Origin: Bacillota bacterium
GTDB lineage: Bacteria; Bacillota; Clostridia; Christensenellales; Aristaeellaceae
Direction: 5' to 3'
Assembly (NCBI GenBank): GCA_023415145.1
Contig: JAEZLW010000170.1
Span: 11,500-75,499, forward strand
Length of the DNA stretch: 64,000 nucleotides
Of this stretch, positions 17,548-24,717 are shown piece by piece (position 1 is the stretch's first letter; each line of letters starts with the position of its first letter). Below the pieces are notes generated by a model, which was given only the letters and a program-made list of their open reading frames with translations, was not told where the DNA came from and did not search any database. Position numbers and translations under genes: made by a program.

Positions 17548-18579
17548 TCAGTCGTTCTTCAGCGTTTTTGCAGCCAGCTCCAGAACCATCACACCGCTTA
17601 GGTGCTGGGCCAGGTCGACTTCATCGCCCGGACGGCTATCCCAGTAACCGCCAATGATGCCTTCCTCCGACATGCCTTTTTCGGCAATCGCCTTGGCGTT
17701 TGTATACAGCATGTCGTATAGTTCCGTTTCCCCCGGTGTTTCCTTTATCAATTCCGCCAGGTACCGGAAGAAAATGCCCCGGAACAGGCCGCAGTCATCC
17801 TTGCCCTCATAGGGGAACACGCCGCCGTTTGCTTCGCCGAAACGCCGCTTGGATTCATAGGCGATGTTCCTGGCCAAATCGAGGTGCGCTTTGTCGTAGG
17901 TTGTGCGGTAATACTCTACCGCCGCGCCGATCATGACCCCCTGGTTGTAGGTGAAGGACCATTCGTAATCGATGGTTCCGTCCCCCGTGCGGTTCATGCC
18001 ATCCCACACGTAATAGGTGTCGGGGTCCATGAGGTTGTCCCGGTTCCATTCGAAGATTTTCTTGCCCCAGTGTAGGTCATCCTCGTTGCCAAAGCGCTGG
18101 TACAGCCTAAAGGCCAATATGGCGGCCGGGGCGTTGGCGGGGGTGTTTTTATAATCCAACTGGTTCTTGCGCCAGGCCATGCCGCCGCCCATATGATCGT
18201 TCCAGGCGGTCTTGATGTCCTGCCAGAGGATGTCCACCCGCTTTTTATAAGTGTCTTCCTTTGTTTCATCCCATAGCCGGAGCAGGGCCAGGGCCATCCA
18301 CTCCATGTCGTCGTACCAGTTGTTTAAAATCGTGCCGCTGTTGTGGGCGATGGTCCCCTTCAGCTCCTTTTGGATCAGTTCCATATATACCTGATCCCGG
18401 GTGCGAAGATAGCCGTCCAGCAGCGCGTCGATGGCGTGGGCGTGCCACCAGTAGCAAAAGCGCTCCGTTCGGTCATGGGGCAAACGGTGTCTGAAAAGAA
18501 CGTCCCCCGCGTCCCAGAACTTTTCGGCAAGCGCGTTTTGCGCGCGGTCCGCAGCCTCGCTGGCCGCCAAATAACTCAT
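17548..18579 (-). CDS. Endo-alpha-1,6-mannanase family GH76, without signal peptide
   Basis: GH76 enzymes cut the alpha-1,6-mannan backbone of yeast and some bacterial mannans. The 343-residue protein has the catalytic adjacent Asp pair in NNWYDDMEWMALALLRLWD, plus DGMNRTGDG and WSFTYNQGVMIGAAVEYY, which fit the (alpha/alpha)6 fold. There is no signal peptide, so it must act after import, whereas the best-known GH76 enzymes are on the cell surface. It lies directly after the binding-protein gene in the mannan operon, separated by a hairpin. Confidence 0.88.
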   Translation of the reverse strand: MSYLAASEAADRAQNALAEKFWDAGDVLFRHRLPHDRTERFCYWWHAHAIDALLDGYLRTRDQVYMELIQKELKGTIAHNSGTILNNWYDDMEWMALALLRLWDETKEDTYKKRVDILWQDIKTAWNDHMGGGMAWRKNQLDYKNTPANAPAAILAFRLYQRFGNEDDLHWGKKIFEWNRDNLMDPDTYYVWDGMNRTGDGTIDYEWSFTYNQGVMIGAAVEYYRTTYDKAHLDLARNIAYESKRRFGEANGGVFPYEGKDDCGLFRGIFFRYLAELIKETPGETELYDMLYTNAKAIAEKGMSEEGIIGGYWDSRPGDEVDLAQHLSGVMVLELAAKTLKND

Positions 18580-18628
18580 AAGCTGCCTCCGGTCAGATAA
18601 TGTTTGATGAACGGTCTCGTTTGATGAC

Positions 18629-18656
18629 GCCCCTCCCGCAAAAGGCGGGGCGGGGC
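18629..18656. other. GC-rich intercistronic hairpin after binding-protein gene
   Basis: CCCCTCCCGC and GGCGGGGCGGGG pair around an AAAA loop with a small bulge, in the 102-base gap after the binding-protein gene. No T-run follows. Its position matches the hairpin after the binding protein of the other importer. Confidence 0.6.
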
Positions 18657-18681
18657 CAGCATCAACGCATCCATTTTCCAG

Positions 18682-19935
18682 TCAATAATCCAGCGCGGCT
18701 TCTTGGAGGGCGGTGTTGCCCTGGCGCTCGGCATTGTCCAGCGCTTCCTGGGCGCTGATTTCACCATTGATGAACAGCTGCCACTGGGGAATCATAGCCA
18801 GGGATTCCATGGTGGAATAGCCCTGGGTCTTGGGCCGGATGCGGCCATACTGGAAGGCGCCAAACAGCGCGCTAAGATGGGGATCATCAGCGATATAGGG
18901 ATCGGCGGCCGCGTCCACATTGGCGGGCAGGTAGCCGTTGATTTTGGTGAATAGCAGGCTGTTTTCCGCGTCGCAGGCCCACCACTTGATAAAGTCCATG
19001 GCCTCGCGGGGATGCGCAGCCAACGCGGGGATGGCCAAGCCGAAGCCGCCCATGCCGCTGGCCGGGTCATGTCCGGGAGCACCGGGACAGGGGATGATGC
19101 CCAGGTTGATGCCGGCTTTTTTGACGTTGTTCAGGTCCCAGGGGCCGGAAACCATCATGGCAGCCTTGCCCGCGATGAAGGCCTGGCCATTATAGGCCTC
19201 GTTGAAGCCCGTCTCGTAGACCTTGTCCTGATTGAGCATCTGATCCCAGAAGTTCAAAACCGCCAAACCGGCTTCATTGTTGAAGGCGACGGTGGGGGGG
19301 GTCGTTTCGTCGTTGATGAGCTTGCCGCCGGCCTGGTACAGATAAGCACTGAACAGGCCAACATCGTTCATCACATAGCCGGACTGGACGAGCGCACCTT
19401 TTTCGTCGCGCTTGGTGGTGGCAACGGCCGCTGCGCGCAGGCTGTCCCAATCCTTGATTTCCTTGTAGTCGATGCCAGCTTCAGCCAAAAGGTCGATGTT
19501 GCAGAACAGCACGCGGGCGTCCACCATGGTGGGCAGGCCGTAGAGCTTGCCGTCGTAGGTGAGTTCGTCCACCGCGGGGGCGAAGAATTTGGTAAGGTCA
19601 ACGCCGTCGGCGGCGATGTAATCATCCAACGCCAGCAGCGCGCCCTTGGGAGCGTAGGAGGAGGTATTGAACCTGTCCCAGAGCACCACGTCGCAGGTTT
19701 CGCCGCCGGCAATGGCGGTGAGCAGCTTCTGTTCGGTGCCGTCCACATACTGGTAGGTGATGTGCACTTTGTCCTGGGAAGCATTGTAGGCATCCAGCAT
19801 TTCGGTGAACTGGGTGATGGCGTCGCCGCTCCAGCCGCCCCACATGACAAGCTCGGTCTTGCCTTCGGCAAGCACCATGGGAACCATTGTCAGGAGCATC
19901 AAAGCCGCAACGAGGAGAGCCAGGGTCCTTTTCAT
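18682..19935 (-). CDS. Sugar-binding protein of the mannan-oligosaccharide ABC importer
   Basis: The 417-residue family 1 binding protein has a signal peptide (MKRTLALLVAALMLLTMVPM) followed by VLAEGKTELVMWGGWSG; the cleavage looks like signal peptidase I, with no lipobox cysteine. The mature start (TELVMWGGW) and GKAAMMVSGPWDLNNVKKAG are typical of the CUT1 maltose-binding-like group. The start at MKRTLA has AAAGGAGG 9 bases upstream; the longer frame has none. It follows two permease genes and precedes GH76, so the cargo is probably alpha-mannooligosaccharides. Confidence 0.92.
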   Translation of the reverse strand: MKRTLALLVAALMLLTMVPMVLAEGKTELVMWGGWSGDAITQFTEMLDAYNASQDKVHITYQYVDGTEQKLLTAIAGGETCDVVLWDRFNTSSYAPKGALLALDDYIAADGVDLTKFFAPAVDELTYDGKLYGLPTMVDARVLFCNIDLLAEAGIDYKEIKDWDSLRAAAVATTKRDEKGALVQSGYVMNDVGLFSAYLYQAGGKLINDETTPPTVAFNNEAGLAVLNFWDQMLNQDKVYETGFNEAYNGQAFIAGKAAMMVSGPWDLNNVKKAGINLGIIPCPGAPGHDPASGMGGFGLAIPALAAHPREAMDFIKWWACDAENSLLFTKINGYLPANVDAAADPYIADDPHLSALFGAFQYGRIRPKTQGYSTMESLAMIPQWQLFINGEISAQEALDNAERQGNTALQEAALDY

Positions 19936-19960
19936 GATCGTATCCTCCTTTAAAATAGGG

Positions 19961-20839
19961 TTATGTTTTACTGCCACTGAAGGCAATACCCTCGATGAAA
20001 TACCGCTGGGCGAAGGCGAACAGTATCAGTATGGGAATGGTGGAAAACACCGTGCCCGCCATCATCGCGCCATAGTTGGTAACGTAATTGTTCTTGAATA
20101 GCGACAGGCCGATCTGGATTGTATGTTTGCTGGCATCGTTGAGCACGATCAGCGGCCACATGAAGCTGTTCCAGCCCGACTGGAAGGTCATGATGCCAAG
20201 CGTAACGGCTGCGGGGGTGATCAGGGGCAGGTAGATGTTCAGGAAGATGCGGAACTCGCCGCACCCGTCGATACGGGCAGCCTCGCCCAGGTCATCGGGC
20301 AGCGCGGCAAAGAACTGCCGCATGAAGAACACCGCATACGCGCCTACCGCGCCTGGCAGCATAATGGCCCAGAAGCTGTTGATAAAGCCCTTGCCGCCCT
20401 GACCGAAAAGATCGTTGCCACCCACCAGGGGAAACTTTCGAAGCACCACGAACTGGGGCACCATGGTTACGATGCCGGGGATCATCATGGAAGAAAGCAG
20501 AATGGCAAACATGATATTTTTGCCGCGGATGTGCAGCTTGGCAAAACCGTAACCCGCCAACCCGCCTAAAAACACATTGGTGAGCACGCCAACCGAAGCC
20601 AGGATCAAAGAGTTTTTAAAGTACAGGAAGAAGGGAACGGTGCTTAAAACATCCCTGTAATTTTGGACCGTCGCCCCCACCGGGACAAGGTCCAGGGGAC
20701 GGGCATAGATTTCAGGCATGGGCTTGAACGACGTGGCGATCATCCACAAAAAGGGGTAGATGGTGCATACGGCTATCAGGCAGGCGGAGATATACCAGAT
20801 GACTGCCCTCACCGTTTTTCTTCCCTTGGATTCAACCAT
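19961..20839 (-). CDS. Carbohydrate ABC transporter permease (MalG-like)
   Basis: A 292-residue CUT1 permease with six predicted membrane segments. The EAA loop reads LGEAARIDGCGEFRIFLNIY followed by LPLITPA. The start at MVESKG is preceded by GGGAGGG; the longer frame overlaps the other permease gene. It lies between the partner permease and the binding protein. No ATPase gene is nearby. Confidence 0.93.
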   Translation of the reverse strand: MVESKGRKTVRAVIWYISACLIAVCTIYPFLWMIATSFKPMPEIYARPLDLVPVGATVQNYRDVLSTVPFFLYFKNSLILASVGVLTNVFLGGLAGYGFAKLHIRGKNIMFAILLSSMMIPGIVTMVPQFVVLRKFPLVGGNDLFGQGGKGFINSFWAIMLPGAVGAYAVFFMRQFFAALPDDLGEAARIDGCGEFRIFLNIYLPLITPAAVTLGIMTFQSGWNSFMWPLIVLNDASKHTIQIGLSLFKNNYVTNYGAMMAGTVFSTIPILILFAFAQRYFIEGIAFSGSKT

Positions 20840-20856
20840 AATAAGCCCTCCCTTCC

Positions 20857-21735
20857 TTACTCCTTTTCCTTGTTGATCCGCATGTTCATCAGGCTGAACA
20901 CGGAGATGATGGCGAACAGGCACAGCGACATAGCGGAAGCATAGCCCATTTTCAAATCCTTGAAGCCCCGGTTGTAAATGTAGTACACCATGGTAATGGT
21001 GGCGTTGCCCGGCCCGCCGCTGGTTAAAAGGTACGCCGCGTCAAACACCTGAAAGGTGCCGATAATCAGCAAGGTGGATACAAAGAACGTAGTCTTGCGG
21101 ATGGAGGGTACCGTAATGTGAAAAAACCTTTGCCAGCGGTTTGCCCCATCGATGACGGCAGCCTCGTACAAAACGTCGGGCACACCCTTCAATGCTGCCA
21201 GAAAGATCATCATGTTCCCCGCGTATCCCGCCCACAGGCTCATGATGACGATGGCGAACATGGCTGTCTTCGTATCGTTCAGCCAGGAAGGGCCCACCAC
21301 ACCGAACAGGGACAGAAGACCGTTTAAAAGGCCCATCTTGGGGTTGTATATCCAGGACCACAGCGTGGCGTTGGCCACGGAGGAGGATAACACCGGCAGG
21401 TAAAACAACGTGCGGTACAGCCCGACATACTTTCGCTTGGCGTTGATGAACAGCGCTACCAAAAGGGACAGTACAAGGCCCGAAGGCACATACAAAAGCG
21501 TGTAGGTGGCTGTGTTGCGAAGCGAGATCCAGAAAAATTCGTCCGTCCATATGCGCTGGAAATTGCGGAACTCAATGAACCTTGGCGGGTTGATGATATC
21601 GTAGCTGGTAAAGCTGAACACCACCGCCATGACAAGGGGCAAAAGGGTGAACAGAAAGAAGAGGATGACCGGCGGTGCAATGAATAGCCAGCCGATTCTA
21701 TTCTGGGCGGCGGTGAATTTCGATCTCCTGTTCAA
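20857..21735 (-). CDS. Carbohydrate ABC transporter permease (MalF-like)
   Basis: A CUT1 permease of about 292 residues with six membrane segments; the EAA loop reads YEAAVIDGANRWQRFFHITV followed by PSIRK. The start is uncertain. A TTG at 21735 (NRRSKFTAAQNRIGW) has AAAGGGG 7 bases upstream and gives the usual N-terminal length; an open frame continues back to 21813 without a good ribosome binding site. It is the first transport gene after the regulator in the mannan operon. Confidence 0.9.
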   Translation of the reverse strand: MNRRSKFTAAQNRIGWLFIAPPVILFFLFTLLPLVMAVVFSFTSYDIINPPRFIEFRNFQRIWTDEFFWISLRNTATYTLLYVPSGLVLSLLVALFINAKRKYVGLYRTLFYLPVLSSSVANATLWSWIYNPKMGLLNGLLSLFGVVGPSWLNDTKTAMFAIVIMSLWAGYAGNMMIFLAALKGVPDVLYEAAVIDGANRWQRFFHITVPSIRKTTFFVSTLLIIGTFQVFDAAYLLTSGGPGNATITMVYYIYNRGFKDLKMGYASAMSLCLFAIISVFSLMNMRINKEKE

Positions 21736-21850
21736 ACGCAAGACCCCTTTCACGTCGGGTTGAGAAAAAACCGGCTGATACTGTACACAAAAGGCAACAA
21801 AAACCCAGGGCACCCCCTATCGGGCCGTGCCGATTCGCATTTTTGTCACA

Positions 21851-23014
21851 TCAAATTGCGATGTTCCTGTCTTTTGTAGCCTCTTTGGGGGGCGCCATGG
21901 TGTTGCCCTCCACCCATTCGCCCTCCAGCAAAAAGCTGCGGCCTTCGGGTGCTTTGCCGCGAAGGATGTCGCCTATCACCTTCACCGCACAGGAGCCGAT
22001 GCCGCTTTGCGGCTGCTTGATATGGGACAAAAGATGCAACCCCAGATAGCCGGAATCAAAGTCGAAACTAACGATGGAGATATCCTCCGGCACTTTTTTG
22101 CCGATGCGGCGTACGGCGTCCCAGGCGGCTTTGGAAGCGCTGTACTCGGTGCCGAAGACGGCTGTAATCTCGGGATGGTGCATGAGGTGCGCGGCAATGG
22201 CATCCACATACGTTTCATGGACGGCAGAGTCGCTTCCGTTCATTCCCCTGGCTTTTACATGGTCGCTGATGCGGGTAAGCCATAAATCCCGCTTTACGGC
22301 CAGACGGCTGTCGGCAAAAGCCTCCAGAAAACCCTGCATACGCTCCTTCAGGGAAGAGGAATGGTCATCCTCCAGTGCCAGCAAGGCGATGTTTCTGTGT
22401 CCGCAGCCGATCAGCCTGGACACGGCCTGCCTGCCCAGCCTTACGTTGTCTACGCCAACAAACGGAACATCAATGCCGGACATGGACCTGTCGATCATGA
22501 CGATGGGATATTTGGAGTAAACGGCATTCAATAAAACCTCATTGTACAATTCCCCGTGGGCCGGCTGCACAATGATGCCCGCAACCCCTGCGGCCATGAG
22601 GGATTTCAATATCTTCGACTCTCGTTTCTGGTCATTGCCTGTGTTTTTTAAAATCAGATGCATCCCCAGCTCTTCCGCCATGTCCACCGCACCGTTCACG
22701 ATGTCCAAACCAAAGGAGGAGCCGTAGCCGCCCATGACAAGCGCAATGATGGGCGCTGCCATTTCTTTTGCCTTCGCGATAACGGGGATGGCGCAATCCT
22801 TTTTCACAAAGGAGCCCCGGCCGGGTATGCGCACGATGATCCCGTCATCCGCCAGTTTCGTCAGTGCCTTTTTGCTGGTGATCCTGCTGACAAAAAACTG
22901 CTTGGCTACCTCGATCTCGGTAGGCAGCTGCTTGCCTTGTGCGTATACTCCGTTTGTGATATCCTCCATCAGCCTGTCGTAAATCTGCCGGTAGAGGGTG
23001 TCGCCGCTTTTCAT
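21851..23014 (-). CDS. GntR-type DNA-binding domain fused to LacI-like sugar sensor (AraR-like regulator)
   Basis: The 387-residue protein has an N-terminal GntR winged helix (YRQIYDRLMEDITNGVYAQG, LPTEIEVAKQFFVSRITSKK) and from about residue 85 a periplasmic-binding-protein sensor of the LacI/AraR type (IIALVMGGYGSSFGLDIVNG, VMIDRSMSGIDVPFVGVDN, YPE-type segment VPEDISIVSFD). Such proteins usually repress sugar operons until an effector binds. It heads the mannan operon, so it probably controls that operon and itself. Direct repeats next to its promoter are candidate operators. Confidence 0.9.
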   Translation of the reverse strand: MKSGDTLYRQIYDRLMEDITNGVYAQGKQLPTEIEVAKQFFVSRITSKKALTKLADDGIIVRIPGRGSFVKKDCAIPVIAKAKEMAAPIIALVMGGYGSSFGLDIVNGAVDMAEELGMHLILKNTGNDQKRESKILKSLMAAGVAGIIVQPAHGELYNEVLLNAVYSKYPIVMIDRSMSGIDVPFVGVDNVRLGRQAVSRLIGCGHRNIALLALEDDHSSSLKERMQGFLEAFADSRLAVKRDLWLTRISDHVKARGMNGSDSAVHETYVDAIAAHLMHHPEITAVFGTEYSASKAAWDAVRRIGKKVPEDISIVSFDFDSGYLGLHLLSHIKQPQSGIGSCAVKVIGDILRGKAPEGRSFLLEGEWVEGNTMAPPKEATKDRNIAI

Positions 23015-23093
23015 CTAGAGCCCTCCATGCGCTATTTTCATGGCGCCCATGGCCTTGTCGTTTTGTAGTTCTTTTCTGTTTCCCGGTGTAGTT

Positions 23094-23121
23094 ATTGTAC
23101 CATATTGCATATAGGTGTCAA
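23094..23121 (-). promoter_or_regulatory. Promoter of the alpha-mannan operon
   Basis: On the minus strand TTGACA (23121-23116) and TACAAT (23099-23094) are 16 bases apart, with TGG before the -10 box, 80 bases upstream of the regulator start. Confidence 0.75.
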
Positions 23122-23125
23122 CATG

Positions 23126-23168
23126 CTTAATATATCATTTCGTATAAATATACTTAATATATCATTTC
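23126..23168. promoter_or_regulatory. Paired 16-bp direct repeats, candidate operator
   Basis: CTTAATATATCATTTC occurs at 23126-23141 and again, identical, at 23153-23168, 27 bases apart start to start. The pair lies just upstream of the -35 box of the mannan operon and also upstream of the divergent membrane-protein promoter. It is AT-rich and may bind the GntR-type regulator or another factor. Confidence 0.5.
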
Positions 23169-23261
23169 AGACGAGAAATATTCCTTATGCCCTACCCCGT
23201 AAAACAAGGGGTAAAAGCAAGCAAAGTACAAACAAAGTATCATTCCATAAGCATTTTTCTC

Positions 23262-23290
23262 TTTACACCTTCCCCCCGATGCCTTATAAT
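23262..23290 (+). promoter_or_regulatory. Promoter of the PTS IIC-like gene
   Basis: TTTACA (23262-23267) and TATAAT (23285-23290) are separated by exactly 17 bases, about 30 bases before the start codon. Confidence 0.75.
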
Positions 23291-23321
23291 GTAGCGAAAT
23301 CTGGAAGAGGGGGTAAAAACC

Positions 23322-24377
23322 ATGCAGGAAGAAAAAAAACCGTCCATAGGGGCGCGGCTTCTTAAGCGCTACGGGCTGGACGCGTTGAGCGCCATGGCAC
23401 TGGGGCTTTTCTCCACACTCATCATCGGCACGATTCTGGATCAGCTTGGCACGTTCATTCCAGGCCTGTCCCTTTTGCGTGACCTGGCAGCAACGGCTGT
23501 TTCGAAACCTGTGGTTGGCGCGGCCATCGGCGTATCGGTGGCCTGGGGCATGAAGGTGAAGCCGCTGGCGATTTTCACCTCCGCCGCATCGGGGGCTATC
23601 GGCTATGGCCTGAGCGGCCCGCTGGGCTGCTTCCTGGCGGCGGTCATCGGCGCGGAGGCCGGCAACTTTATCGCAGGCAAAACGAAGCTGGATATCATAC
23701 TCGTTCCCACGGCCACCCTGCTGGCGGGCGGATTGGCCGCCTATATCGTCAGCCCTGCCGTGAACTGGATCATGGCCATACTCCGGAATTTTATCGACAC
23801 AGCCACGCTCTTGCAGCCCATCCCCATGGGAATCATCGTTTCTGTCGTGGTAGGACTTGTTTTGACGGCGCCCATCTCCTCCGCCGCGCTTTGCGCCATG
23901 ATCTTTTCGGTACCGGAAGGCGGCGAGCTGGGGCTGGGCCTGCAATTGGCGGCAGGCGCGGCAACAGCCGGATGCTGCGCGCAGATGGTGGGGTTTGCCG
24001 TATCCAGCTACCGTGAAAACGGGGTGGGTGGCCTGATTGCCCAGGGCATTGGCACCTCCATGCTGCAGGTGCCCAACATCCTCGTGCATCCGTTGATCCT
24101 TGTTCCGCCGACGCTGGCTTCCGCCATCACGGGGCCGCTTGCCACCACGCTGTTTGGGATGCGCAACAGCGGTGTTTTTGCGGGGATGGGCACCTCCGGA
24201 TTTGTTGGGCAGATTGGTACATGGCGGGCTATGGCGCAACTGGAAGCGCCGGGGATTGTCGCTTTGAAAATACTTGCGCTGCACATTGTTCTCCCGGCTG
24301 TCCTGGCCATACTGATCAGCGAGTTCATGCGCAAACTGGGCTGGATCAAGCCCGGGGACATGACACTAAAATTGTAA
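23322..24377 (+). CDS. PTS EIIC-like membrane protein (PTS_EIIC_2 type), orphan
   Basis: The 351-residue protein is strongly hydrophobic with about eight to ten membrane segments and many Gly/Ala-rich helices (VGAAIGVSVAWGMKVKPLAI, GYGLSGPLGCFLAAVIGAEA). It resembles the PTS_EIIC_2 family of predicted sugar-transport subunits. No EIIA or EIIB domain is fused or adjacent, so phosphotransfer function is doubtful. GGGGG lies before the ATG. It has its own promoter and terminator. The divergent mannan operon may share regulation through the repeats between them. Confidence 0.75.
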   Translation: MQEEKKPSIGARLLKRYGLDALSAMALGLFSTLIIGTILDQLGTFIPGLSLLRDLAATAVSKPVVGAAIGVSVAWGMKVKPLAIFTSAASGAIGYGLSGPLGCFLAAVIGAEAGNFIAGKTKLDIILVPTATLLAGGLAAYIVSPAVNWIMAILRNFIDTATLLQPIPMGIIVSVVVGLVLTAPISSAALCAMIFSVPEGGELGLGLQLAAGAATAGCCAQMVGFAVSSYRENGVGGLIAQGIGTSMLQVPNILVHPLILVPPTLASAITGPLATTLFGMRNSGVFAGMGTSGFVGQIGTWRAMAQLEAPGIVALKILALHIVLPAVLAILISEFMRKLGWIKPGDMTLKL

Positions 24378-24402
24378 ACTTCCTGTAAACTGAATGAAAT
24401 AG

Positions 24403-24438
24403 GCCTGATTTGGAGGATTCCAAACCAGGCTTTTTTTT
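24403..24438 (+). terminator. Rho-independent terminator after PTS IIC-like gene
   Basis: GCCTGATTTGGA pairs with TCCAAACCAGGC (one mismatch) around a GGAT loop, followed by eight T. Confidence 0.9.
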
Positions 24439-24560
24439 GCCTGCACCTATGTAACCGGAAAATGCAGCCCATTTGTATAAAGCTTGTGCAACCCTTGAAA
24501 AAGTGCATGATTCCGACGATATGTATTATGTAAAAGCAATTTCCCAAGAATCGGTTTTCA

Positions 24561-24589
24561 GTGACAACGATGCGCTCGCATGGTATAAT
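24561..24589 (+). promoter_or_regulatory. Promoter of the cyclic-di-GMP enzyme gene
   Basis: GTGACA (24561-24566) and TATAAT (24584-24589) are 17 bases apart. A 7-bp hairpin (GACAGGA at 24640-24646 with TCCTGTC at 24665-24671) lies in the roughly 120-base leader. Nothing else was recognised in this gap of about 340 bases. Confidence 0.6.
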
Positions 24590-24717
24590 GATGTCAGAAT
24601 TTTTCGACAATCCTGCTTTATTTGCCACGATCCGCACCTGACAGGAAAACAGCCCTGATGGACATCCTGTCCTGATTCCATACACCCATACATGACCTGA
24701 CTTAAGGCGGTGGACAG

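Noticed and set aside
19012..19953. Long plus-strand open frame of 313 codons
   Set aside because: It is antisense to the well-supported binding-protein gene, has no ribosome binding site or recognisable domain, and reflects high GC content.
23154..24284. Long minus-strand open frame of 376 codons
   Set aside because: It is antisense to the PTS IIC-like gene and rich in Arg, Gln and Gly repeats typical of shadow frames.
24439..24717. A cyclic-di-GMP riboswitch before the GGDEF/HD-GYP gene
   Set aside because: The conserved GEMM core bases were not seen; only a short hairpin is present in the leader.
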